Shown here piece by piece: positions 36,018 to 43,550 of a stretch of 64,000 bases of DNA. This DNA comes from Pseudomonas viridiflava (GTDB taxonomy: Bacteria; Pseudomonadota; Gammaproteobacteria; Pseudomonadales; Pseudomonadaceae), in the NCBI RefSeq assembly GCF_900602065.1, contig NZ_UWFN01000181.1:1-64000 (forward strand). The letters are read 5' to 3'. A program made the translations under genes and the position numbers. The notes under the pieces are model-generated. The model was given only the letters and a program-made list of their open reading frames with translations, made no database searches and was not told the DNA's origin. Within the stretch, counting starts at the first letter, position 1. Each line of letters begins with the position of its first letter.

Positions 36018-36500
36018 TCACGAAGCCTTTTGGTCCCGAACCATCAACAACCGGGACGCTTCGTTATAGTCCGCCTGGAACGCAGGGCTGCCGATCCACT
36101 CGATGGCCGTCTCTTCGTCCTCGTCAAAGAACATCGCGCGGTAGGTGATCAACAGGCCCATCATGAAGTCGGTGGCTTGCTCTTCGTCCTCTTCCGCAAT
36201 GACCAATGCCAGCACCGGGTACTGCAGGAATACGGCGCACATTGCCAACTGGCTGATGGCCTGAGCGGCTTTCATGGTCTGGAACAGGTCGTCGAAGTCG
36301 GCCGGGTCGAAACCGTTTTCCACGATGTCCTTGAAGTCGAACGTGCTCAGATCAAGTTCGACATCATCGAAGGGTTGGTCAACCAGCGGCGAAGCGAAGA
36401 CTGGGTGCACCACTTTTTTGCCGGGCTTTTGCGAGCGATTTTGCTTGGCCTTGGCTTTCGCCCGTTGAGCGCGTTTTTGCTGCTTGTCTGGCGAAGCCAC
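36018..36500 (-). CDS. Unrecognised acidic protein with basic N-terminus
   Basis: A 160-residue protein that I do not recognise. Residues 5-30 are strongly basic (KQQKRAQRAKAKAKQN), while the rest is acidic and helical, with a hydrophobic middle (ISQLAMCAVFLQYPVLALVI at ~82-101) followed by EEDEEQATDF. Translation starts at a GTG with AGGA upstream. It lies upstream of nothing obvious; the pilin operon ends 58 bases further left. Conserved hypothetical proteins like this occur in pseudomonads, and a nucleic-acid-binding tail is possible. Confidence 0.7.
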   Translation of the reverse strand: MASPDKQQKRAQRAKAKAKQNRSQKPGKKVVHPVFASPLVDQPFDDVELDLSTFDFKDIVENGFDPADFDDLFQTMKAAQAISQLAMCAVFLQYPVLALVIAEEDEEQATDFMMGLLITYRAMFFDEDEETAIEWIGSPAFQADYNEASRLLMVRDQKAS

Positions 36501-36557
36501 CGGTGAATTTCCTGATCTTGAAGTTGAGTTACCGAGACGAGCCTGACGCTGCCCGCA

Positions 36558-38561
36558 TCACAAATAGCGCGTCCACTTTACTGCGACAGTCGCCGCAGTG
36601 GAACCCGTGCAGTTGCTGGTGCACGGTGGATCGCCCTTGTCAGGTGTCTGGCCAGGCACATAGCTATCGGGTAGGTCGCTCAGATCAATCAGGGTTGAAC
36701 CGCCCCACGCATTGGCGGGAGTAGCTCCCTGAGAGGCTGCGGTGACATAGCCGTGAACGGTGCTGCTGCCCTCGGTGAGGAAAACGTCCCCGGCCACGAT
36801 GCTTCCGTAAACAACGCTTGAGGCGCCCAGCGTGATGGCGCCTCCGGAAAACACACCGTTGGTAAAACTGCCGTCCAGATAACCAACGTTGCCCAACGAA
36901 TTGGATATCAGCTTGGCGCCGGACGTGTCGCAGAAGTTGGTCGGGTACATGCCTGCGAAGTCGTTGGTTGAGTCCTTCAAAAATTTATTGGTGCAGATGA
37001 CTTTGTAACCAGCGTAGTTCAGCGCATACAGGACGTGGGCACCACTGGTGGTGATGTTGCCGGTAGCCACCACGGTGTTGTAGTACTCGCCGTTGCTCAT
37101 CTGCACGTTGCCCTTGAACCACAGCGCGCCGGGTGCCAGGTTTTTGCCTGAGACAGTCCACGTGCCATTCGCGTAACTGATGCATCCGTTGTATGTCGAC
37201 TGGCCCTGGCACAGGGTGCGAGTGGCTGAGCCGGGGGTCGCAGGTTGTGTGCAGTTGTTCGAGCTGTCGACGGTTTTACACAGGAAGTCGTTGTAGCCCC
37301 GGCCGTTCTGTTGAGGGTAATTACCCAGGTAGTAAATTCCGTTGGTCAGCCCGTTGATGTTCTGGATGGTGACCTGCCTTTTGCCGTTCACATACTCGAA
37401 AACATAGTTAGAGGCGTCTTTGTAATCGTATGCGTCAACCTTGGCGGTGTCCTCGACCTTCGCTGTCAGTGGCGTAAACAGCGTCACCGTTACACTGGTT
37501 GGGGCAACCACTGCGGTCGTGTTCGGGCAGTTACTGACGCTTTTGGCTTTGATGGTGCCTTGAGGAAACCAGTACGGACTGGGGCACGTAACGTTAGCTT
37601 TGCTATTGATGCGGTTGATGCTCGGCCAGCTACTGACAGTCACATCGCCAACCGCGTTGGACTCTGTGATTGTGCCATTGCTGATGGCAATGGTCTTGCC
37701 AGCATTCAGGGTGCCCAGCGTCCCGCCCGTTGACGTGGTGATCTTGCCGAGCGCATTGGCCATGCCTACCGAACCGTTGCTGATCGATATATCGCTATTG
37801 GTGTAAAGCACGCCTTGAGAACCACCACTGGCCAAAGTGATGTTGCCAAGTGCTGATCCCTTCTGAGTACTTGCCGAACCGTTGAGCGTGAGCGTGCCAT
37901 TGGCGAACAACTCGTCAACCTGAATACCGCCACCGATGACAATATCGCCGCTGGCCTGCAAGGACTGTAAGCCCGTGACAGAGCCGCTCAGGTTGGCGTC
38001 GCCCCTGACTGATATCTTCGCACTGGGGTTGCCCTTGAAGGTAATCGAGCCTGTCAGGTTGAGCGGTTTGCCTATCGTGATAATGTCCGACTGGCCCCCT
38101 TTTCCGGGGGGGCCGCTGCCTGCGCCTGCGGACGAAGGTAGTTTGACGTTATAGAAAACCTGCAACGTCGCGGTCGCACCCGCTGCGCCGTTACTGCCTG
38201 CTGCCGATGAGATATTGAAGCCGATAAAGCCGGTCGCTTTGACGTAAGGCTCTGAAACGCTAATCGTCAGCCCGTTGATATTGCTCGCCAGGTTGCCGGT
38301 GAGCGCGACCAGGCGATCTTCAGGCTGTGTCTGGCTGGCGATATCCAGCAAGTAGAGGCGCACCAGCTCCACACCTTCCCAGGCTCTGGACTCGGCCGGA
38401 ACCGCCGCATGGCTGGCCATCTGTTGGTCTTGAGCGCTGCGGATGCCATACACCATACCCATGGCCGTTACGGTCATCGCCATGCCGGTGAGCAGCATGA
38501 CAAGTGTGGTCGCCATGCCCCGTTGGCGTGCTCTGGAGTTGAGGCCAGCGTTGGGCATCAT
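36558..38561 (-). CDS. Very large PilX-like minor pilin/assembly protein
   Basis: A 667-residue protein with a PilX-type N-terminus: SRARQRGMATTLVMLLTG followed by a hydrophobic helix, then QQMASHAAVPAESRAWEGVE. Normal PilX is about 200 residues. The extra C-terminal region is Gly/Ser/Thr/Asn rich with imperfect repeats such as ALGKITTSTGGTLGTLNAG and AIGNSSV-like blocks of roughly 30-35 residues (NGS, ALGxIT, GTLGxL, ISNG), which suggest a beta-helix surface domain. It overlaps pilW by four bases. It may replace the missing PilY1 as a surface adhesin or tip, which is inference only. Confidence 0.72.
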   Translation of the reverse strand: MMPNAGLNSRARQRGMATTLVMLLTGMAMTVTAMGMVYGIRSAQDQQMASHAAVPAESRAWEGVELVRLYLLDIASQTQPEDRLVALTGNLASNINGLTISVSEPYVKATGFIGFNISSAAGSNGAAGATATLQVFYNVKLPSSAGAGSGPPGKGGQSDIITIGKPLNLTGSITFKGNPSAKISVRGDANLSGSVTGLQSLQASGDIVIGGGIQVDELFANGTLTLNGSASTQKGSALGNITLASGGSQGVLYTNSDISISNGSVGMANALGKITTSTGGTLGTLNAGKTIAISNGTITESNAVGDVTVSSWPSINRINSKANVTCPSPYWFPQGTIKAKSVSNCPNTTAVVAPTSVTVTLFTPLTAKVEDTAKVDAYDYKDASNYVFEYVNGKRQVTIQNINGLTNGIYYLGNYPQQNGRGYNDFLCKTVDSSNNCTQPATPGSATRTLCQGQSTYNGCISYANGTWTVSGKNLAPGALWFKGNVQMSNGEYYNTVVATGNITTSGAHVLYALNYAGYKVICTNKFLKDSTNDFAGMYPTNFCDTSGAKLISNSLGNVGYLDGSFTNGVFSGGAITLGASSVVYGSIVAGDVFLTEGSSTVHGYVTAASQGATPANAWGGSTLIDLSDLPDSYVPGQTPDKGDPPCTSNCTGSTAATVAVKWTRYL

Positions 38562-39268
38562 GAGGCGCTCGGTTTTTCAAGGTTGGGCAGGCAGGTGGTG
38601 CTTTTGCTTTTGACGTAAGCAGGCTGAGGCTCGCTGCTGTTGATGTCTATCGTGCTCGTGCTGGCGGTCATCATGACTTGCAGACGATTGGCGGTCGCGT
38701 CGGCAGTTTTCCCAAAGGGCCAGCAGGGTGCGTAGAACACCGAGAAAAATGCTGCGGGTTGATTCGTTTCAATCAGCGCAATACTGGTCCACGTCGTGGT
38801 GCCCCACTGCGATACCAGCGAGCAGTTAGTGGCGCCTTGCAGGCGCAGAAGGCTGCCTGTTTCCTTGCCGCTATCTTTCTTCATCAGCAATCCAGAGCAC
38901 ATCGCGCTACCGGTTGCGGTGGGCTTGTAGGTCCAGATCATGGCATTGCCCGTTGTGGGAGCCGTCGACGTGGCTGCATTAAACGCACGAGGTGTCCCGG
39001 TCAGCGTGCCATTGTTGAGGGTTGCATCGGTAAGCAAAATGATCTGCACAGGGTTGGCATCAACCCGAAAACCCGCATTCAACAACTCACGCTGCGCCGT
39101 CAGTACAGCGGCGGCAATCTGGCCGTCTTGCCGGGAGTCCTGGATGGACTGCACGGACACGCCGATCAGGTTTTTGTACAGCGAGAGCAGCGCCAGAATG
39201 CTGATCATCGACAGGCTTACGCCCACCAGCAGGCTGACCAGGTTGAAACCGCGCTGGGTATGTTTCAT
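38558..39268 (-). CDS. PilW-family minor pilin
   Basis: A 236-residue type IV pilus minor pilin. The N-terminus MKHTQRGFNLVSLLVGVSLS has a prepilin cleavage site after RG, but residue +5 of the mature protein is Ser rather than the nearly invariant Glu. The remainder fits PilW in length and position (SIQDSRQDGQIAAAVLTAQRE, then a globular domain with paired cysteines). It overlaps both neighbours by four bases. Confidence 0.72.
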   Translation of the reverse strand: MKHTQRGFNLVSLLVGVSLSMISILALLSLYKNLIGVSVQSIQDSRQDGQIAAAVLTAQRELLNAGFRVDANPVQIILLTDATLNNGTLTGTPRAFNAATSTAPTTGNAMIWTYKPTATGSAMCSGLLMKKDSGKETGSLLRLQGATNCSLVSQWGTTTWTSIALIETNQPAAFFSVFYAPCWPFGKTADATANRLQVMMTASTSTIDINSSEPQPAYVKSKSTTCLPNLEKPSAS

Positions 39269-39678
39269 GTCTCGTCGCCGACGCGAATCACGCCGCCGAA
39301 CAGCGCGCTGTCAGAGGTGCGGGTTGTGAGCACCACGGTGCCTAACGAAGTACCGCCCGTGACTGTGCGTCCGCCGATGGTTACGGCTGATGCGGCCGTG
39401 CAGGCGACATCCAGATTGATGGCGTTGGTTTGTGTTGGCAGCGTAATGGTTGCCAGCGAGGCGTTGGTGCACAAAGCTTTGCCATTTAGCGCGAGCAGAT
39501 TGCGCATCTGGCTGACGGTGGCGTTTTGCAGCTTCATGTCGCGCTGAGTGTTGGTTGCTCGCGATGACGCGTAGCTGATGCCCAAACCTATGATCGACAT
39601 GAGGACAATGCCGATCAGTGATTCCATGAGTATGTCGCCGCGTTCCTTGCGTCCGTTACCGCTAAATGATCGGGACAT
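39265..39678 (-). CDS. PilV-family minor pilin
   Basis: A 137-residue pseudopilin. The leader NGRKERG precedes the cleavage site, and the mature N-terminus DILMESLIGIVLMSIIGLGI has Glu at +5. The start at 39678 (MSRSFSGN) slightly overlaps the end of the FimT/GspH-type gene; a longer upstream extension is possible but lacks a signal. It stands between the GspH-type gene and pilW. Confidence 0.72.
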   Translation of the reverse strand: MSRSFSGNGRKERGDILMESLIGIVLMSIIGLGISYASSRATNTQRDMKLQNATVSQMRNLLALNGKALCTNASLATITLPTQTNAINLDVACTAASAVTIGGRTVTGGTSLGTVVLTTRTSDSALFGGVIRVGDET

Positions 39679-40123
39679 TGAAGGTGCTCTCGCTGCCTGC
39701 CGTAACGTCGATGCTGGCGGTGGTGCAGGCATTGCCGCCCACGACTGGCAAACCGCGACTATTGAAGGCCACGCAGGAAACATCCGAGCCGCCCACCTTC
39801 ACGCCGACAGAGGCAGGCAGTTGTGCGGTCCAGAGCGGTGTTGCGCTGGAGGCGCAGTCCACGCTGGTGGCCATTTTGAACAGCTTCAGCGTCTGGCCTG
39901 AGCGGCACAGGGCGGCGGCGGCCACATCATCACGGGCGCCTTCCGGGTTACGCAGGGCGGTGGCTTTGGCGCGGCTGATGCCTTGCTTCAGTACCCCGGC
40001 AGCCTCGCGCTGCTTGGCGCTATCGCTCCACGCTTTGGTGAAGGGCGCGCCAATCGCCAGCAAGATGCCGAAAATAGCGATGGTGATCATCAACTCGATC
40101 AGCGTAAAACCCTTGGTGCGCAT
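39662..40123 (-). CDS. GspH/FimT-family pseudopilin
   Basis: A 153-residue pseudopilin. The start MRTKGFTLIELMITIAIFGI has the textbook prepilin motif (K-G-cut-FTLIE) with Glu at +5. A GspH-like globular part follows (LKQGISRAKATALRNPEGA; VAFNSRGLP). The stop of the preceding pilin gene and this start share a base (TGATG), so the genes are co-translated. Confidence 0.78.
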   Translation of the reverse strand: MRTKGFTLIELMITIAIFGILLAIGAPFTKAWSDSAKQREAAGVLKQGISRAKATALRNPEGARDDVAAAALCRSGQTLKLFKMATSVDCASSATPLWTAQLPASVGVKVGGSDVSCVAFNSRGLPVVGGNACTTASIDVTAGSESTFNVPII

Positions 40124-40581
40124 CACAGCCACGCGCCGTTGTAAGGGCTGCAACTGGCCACCGCACGGATATTGTCTTGAGTCAGGGTGATACTGCAGCC
40201 GTTGACCTTACCGCTGTTGCCCAAGGCTTCCAGCTTGTAGGTGGAGTTGGTCGACGTCACGATCTTGTAGGTGAACGAATCGGACTGGCTTGGCTGCCAG
40301 GCTGCCGCCGTGCAGCCGGTGCTGCCTGTGGTCGCCACACATTTTGTGTCTGCGGTGGTGCTGGACGTCGTGGTTCCGTAAACCAGTTGGCGCTGGAAGC
40401 GGTTTTCCATCACCAGGCTCAATGCAGCCAGATCAGCCTGAGCCGATTTGATTTTGCTCTTGGTGACGTAGCTGTCGTAGGCGGGGAATGCGATGCCAGC
40501 CAGGATGCCGACAATGGCTACGGTGATGAGCAACTCGATCAGCGTAAAACCAGAAGACTTGCTCGCGCCTGAAGCACGCAT
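40123..40581 (-). CDS. PilE-like type IV minor pilin
   Basis: A 152-residue pilin. KSSGFTLIELLITVAIVGIL gives a perfect prepilin cleavage motif. KSKIKSAQADLAALSLVMEN is the typical alpha1-C helix continuation, and two C-terminal cysteines (NGCSITL and ASCSPYNGAWL) form the D-loop. This is the first gene of the five-gene minor pilin operon. No pilY1, fimT duplicate or assembly ATPase is nearby. Confidence 0.8.
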   Translation of the reverse strand: MRASGASKSSGFTLIELLITVAIVGILAGIAFPAYDSYVTKSKIKSAQADLAALSLVMENRFQRQLVYGTTTSSTTADTKCVATTGSTGCTAAAWQPSQSDSFTYKIVTSTNSTYKLEALGNSGKVNGCSITLTQDNIRAVASCSPYNGAWL

Positions 40582-41137
40582 ACGAAAACCGCCAAGGGGA
40601 ACTAAAGTATTAATGCGATATTACTATGCCATACCACCTGCCGTGAACTGGCGTGGATCAATGGCTGGGCGGATCCGATGACCGGTCGTCGATTGTTTTG
40701 CGACACCGGCCAGACGCACCCGGGACTGAGTCGTTTACTGGGGACGAATATCCAGGCTGCGTATGCTGCTCAGGCGCTAAGGCGGTGCTGGATTTTCTGC
40801 TTGATTGCGTCAGTATCCTGAATCGTTGCGACTACATCATTCGCAGTGTTGAGCAGTCGACGCTTATCGGATTTGGGGATTTCCTCAATATTGGAGCAGA
40901 TCACCATCGAATCAAAGCGGTGCCCGGTTTTTGCAAATGCTGGAGGATGATTGTCGCGAGCAGAGGGGGGAGAATTTCTGTCAGGGGAGTCCGTTTTTCA
41001 TGAACGGAATTTCCAGTAAGTGCATAGCCGTTTCGCGATTTGATTCAGGAGCGATCCCGATAAAAAAAGTATTCAGTGATACGTTGGGCTACTGTTACTC
41101 GCGAAAAATTCACTGACGCAAATCTTCAAGGATTGAA
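40582..41137. other. Gap without a convincing gene
   Basis: The 556 bases look richer in A and T than neighbours. An open frame of about 116 codons on the plus strand (40653-41003) has an atypical composition with many Cys and Arg residues and no recognised domain, and no ribosome site supports it. It may be the remnant of a gene or simply spacer holding the promoter of the pilin operon. Confidence 0.4.
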
Positions 41138-41695
41138 ATGAAAGTCACATCGCTTGTGTTGTTCGCCTTTGTTTTGCTCTGCGGTTGCACCACGCCGCTC
41201 ACCTCCGACATGTCCAGCCCGTCGATTGCAGAAACCAAAACGGTGGTGTTCGGCGGCAAGACGTTCGTCCTGAAATTCCAGAAGCCGGGCTTGTGGGAGT
41301 ATTTCCCGCCAGAGGAAAGCATGGATACCTGGAATGAAATGGTGGACTTTACCGTCGTCCCTCGCGAGATGAACGGCTTCAAACCCCTCGACATCGGCAA
41401 GCGCGCCATCCAGCTTCATCAGCAGGAAAACCCGAACATGCCGGCAGTCCTGCTGACCGACAATAGAACAGGGATCGATTACGCGATGATGTTTTATCCA
41501 AAATCATTGCGTAAAGACGGGCAATTCTCGGAGATCAGCTATTTCAAGTATTACAGGGATGGCACCACCGGCCAGACCATCATCTTTCACTTTGCCAGGA
41601 ATATTCCAAAGCCGAGCAACCCCTCTGACAGCGCAGCAGAGATGGGCCAGGAGATACCACCGCTGATGGAAGCATTCCCGCTTTACCGGCCGTAA
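41138..41695 (+). CDS. Unrecognised lipoprotein
   Basis: A 185-residue protein with a lipobox LLCGC giving the lipidated cysteine at residue 17. The mature part contains PGLWEYFPPEESMDTWNEMV, suggesting a compact beta domain, but no family is recognised. The ATG has AAGGATTGAA in front. The gene stands alone, with an AT-rich gap before it and the tRNA-Phe gene convergent after it. Confidence 0.72.
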   Translation: MKVTSLVLFAFVLLCGCTTPLTSDMSSPSIAETKTVVFGGKTFVLKFQKPGLWEYFPPEESMDTWNEMVDFTVVPREMNGFKPLDIGKRAIQLHQQENPNMPAVLLTDNRTGIDYAMMFYPKSLRKDGQFSEISYFKYYRDGTTGQTIIFHFARNIPKPSNPSDSAAEMGQEIPPLMEAFPLYRP

Positions 41696-41838
41696 TGCTA
41701 CTGAGCGGGCAGCACGAATCGATTCGAAGACAACAAGGGCCTTATAAATTGCCGTTGTGATATGAGTAGATGTTTAGAGCGAACTGGCCTGCTTGAAACC
41801 GGCAGCGCTTGCAGGTCGTGGCAGAAAACTGCAGCCAT

Positions 41839-41863
41839 AAAAAAACCCGCACTAGGCGGGTTT
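41839..41863 (-). terminator. Terminator after tRNA-Phe
   Basis: Stem AAACCCGC and GCGGGTTT with a 5-base loop; the minus strand continues into seven T residues. It lies 44 bases after the tRNA 3' end. The plus direction also has a T-rich stretch, so it may be bidirectional with the lipoprotein gene. Confidence 0.8.
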
Positions 41864-41906
41864 CTTTATTTTTCAGGTGATGCTTGCACCACCTGAAATC
41901 AATTAG

Positions 41907-41982
41907 TGGTGCCCAGAGACGGAATCGAACCGCCGACACGGGGATTTTCAATCCCCTGCTCTACCGACTGAGCTATCTGGGC
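41907..41982 (-). tRNA. tRNA-Phe (GAA)
   Basis: The minus strand reads GCCCAGATAGCTCAGTCGGT through GGTTCGATTCC and ends GGGCACCA. All arms fold; the anticodon loop is TTGAAAA, giving anticodon GAA; the CCA end is encoded. 76 bases. Its position next to yggX and mutY is the standard one in Pseudomonas. tRNA genes like this are common attachment sites for islands, but no duplicate of its 3' end was found in the window. Confidence 0.95.
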
Positions 41983-41992
41983 AACGGGGCGC

Positions 41993-42021
41993 ATTAGACG
42001 TGTTTTTCAGGGGGTCGTCAA
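41993..42021 (-). promoter_or_regulatory. Sigma-70 promoter of tRNA-Phe
   Basis: On the minus strand TTGACG, a 17-base spacer and TCTAAT, followed by the GC-rich stretch GCGCCCC, stand directly before the tRNA. The GC discriminator is typical of stringently controlled stable-RNA promoters. Confidence 0.75.
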
Positions 42022-42083
42022 GCATGTTTTTAAAAAAATCTGAATTATTACCGTTGCTTACGACCCGCACTGCTTGAAACGCT

Positions 42084-42356
42084 TTATTTCTCGGGGGGAA
42101 CGTAACCTTCCGCCTGAGCGTATTCCTCACCGGACAGGAACTTGTCCATCTGGGTCTGGAGGAATTTGCGATCTTCGGCATTCATCATGTTCAGACGCTT
42201 TTCGTTGATCAGCAGGGTCTGGTGTTTCTGCCAGTCGGCCCAAGCTTTCTGTGAGACGTGATTGAAGATGTCTTCACCTTTGGCGCCTGGGTATGGGGCG
42301 CGTTCCAGGCCTGGCAATTCTTCTTTGTACTTGCGGCACATTACGGTGCGGGTCAT
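42084..42356 (-). CDS. yggX: YggX, oxidative-stress/Fe(II) trafficking protein
   Basis: A 90-residue protein protecting Fe-S clusters, including the one in MutY. It begins [18 protein letters not shown] with the conserved Cys at position 7. [20 protein letters not shown] and the C-terminal EGYVPPEK also match. It overlaps mutY by four bases, a linkage conserved in gamma-proteobacteria and consistent with the [4Fe-4S] cluster of MutY. Confidence 0.95.
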   Translation of the reverse strand: MTRTVMCRKYKEELPGLERAPYPGAKGEDIFNHVSQKAWADWQKHQTLLINEKRLNMMNAEDRKFLQTQMDKFLSGEEYAQAEGYVPPEK

Positions 42357-43420
42357 GACGACTCTCCTGCATTCAATACGTCGGCTGCGCGTTTCAGCAG
42401 CTTCTTCACCGGGGCGGCAAGGCCCAGGCGCGGCGGGGTGGCGAGGTTATACCAGAGCCAGTCGGCCTCGGCCACGTGATGAGCAGACTCCTCGACCCGG
42501 ACCAGCCAGGGTTCGATGCTCAGTTGAAAGTGACTGAAGGTATGGATCAGTCCCGGCAGTTCCTGATGTTGACCCAGCTCCAGCGAGTGTTGCACGGCCA
42601 GATGCTGAAGGTCCTCGAAGTCATCCAGCTCCGGCAAGCTCCACAAGCCGCCCCACAGGCCGCTAGACGGACGGCGATAAAGCAGAATTGCGCCATCACG
42701 GTTGGCAAGCATTGGCATGAGTGTGCGCTTTTGCGGGACTTCCTTGCGCGGCTTTGGGATTGGGTAGCGGGTTTCCAGGCCCAGCAGGTGCGCTTCGCAG
42801 CCAGATTCCAGCGGGCAGAGCAGGCAGCTTGGTTTACTGCGCGTGCATAGCGTTGCGCCCAGATCCATCATGGCCTGGGTGTAGTTGTTCACCCGGGCAT
42901 GTGGCGTGAAGCGCTCTGCGGTGGCCCACAGCTGTTTGGCGACCTTCGGCTCGCCCGGGTAACCCTCCTGCGCCGTAAAACGCGCCAGAACGCGTTTTAC
43001 GTTGCCGTCGAGGATCGGCGCGCGCAGGCCCATGCTCAGGCTGGCGATAGCCCCGGCAGTAGACAGGCCGATGCCGGGCAGCAAGATCAACTTTTCTACA
43101 TCGCGAGGGAATTCACCGTCGTGATCGGCGACCACGATTTTTGCGGTTTTCTGCAGGTTGCGCGCTCGGGTGTAGTAGCCCAGGCCGGTCCACAGATGCA
43201 GCACTTCGTCTTCAGGCGCTTCGGCCAATGCCTGCACGGTGGGCAGCGCATCCATGAAACGGTCGAAGTAATTCAGGACGGTACTGACCTGGGTTTGCTG
43301 CAGCATGATTTCCGACACCCACACCCGGTACGGCGTGATGCCTTGCTGCCAGGGCAGATTGTGTCGCCCGTGGCGGTCGTACCAATCAAGCACAGCGCTG
43401 GAGAATTGCTCGGGTTGCAT
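42353..43420 (-). CDS. mutY: MutY, A/G-specific adenine glycosylase
   Basis: A 355-residue DNA repair glycosylase that removes adenine opposite 8-oxoguanine. Catalytic Glu is E37 ([13 protein letters not shown]). The helix-hairpin-helix [15 protein letters not shown] is followed by [14 protein letters not shown] with the catalytic Asp. The [4Fe-4S] cysteines are in [17 protein letters not shown]. The C-terminal MutT-like domain is present ([16 protein letters not shown]). Length is normal. Confidence 0.96.
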   Translation of the reverse strand: MQPEQFSSAVLDWYDRHGRHNLPWQQGITPYRVWVSEIMLQQTQVSTVLNYFDRFMDALPTVQALAEAPEDEVLHLWTGLGYYTRARNLQKTAKIVVADHDGEFPRDVEKLILLPGIGLSTAGAIASLSMGLRAPILDGNVKRVLARFTAQEGYPGEPKVAKQLWATAERFTPHARVNNYTQAMMDLGATLCTRSKPSCLLCPLESGCEAHLLGLETRYPIPKPRKEVPQKRTLMPMLANRDGAILLYRRPSSGLWGGLWSLPELDDFEDLQHLAVQHSLELGQHQELPGLIHTFSHFQLSIEPWLVRVEESAHHVAEADWLWYNLATPPRLGLAAPVKKLLKRAADVLNAGESS

Positions 43421-43464
43421 TGCTGATCCGGTTTTGATGTGGCTAATTTTTATCGGGGGGAACC

Positions 43465-43538
43465 TTGTAGGAGCTGCCGCAGGCTGCGATATCGGTCTGT
43501 CATGAGATCGCGATCGCAGCCTTCGGCAGCTCCTACAG
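43465..43538. repeat. REPIN between asmA and mutY
   Basis: TTGTAGGAGCTGCCGCAGGC and the arm GCCTTCGGCAGCTCCTACAG. It is in the 130-base gap between two co-oriented genes. Confidence 0.8.
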
Positions 43539-43550
43539 AGGGATGTTTCT

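Noticed and set aside
40653..41003. 116-codon open frame beside pilE
   Set aside because: No ribosome site, odd composition, no domain. Kept only as part of a gap description.
41907..41982. A possible integrative element at tRNA-Phe
   Set aside because: No integrase, no second copy of the tRNA 3' end and no boundary repeat is visible in the window.
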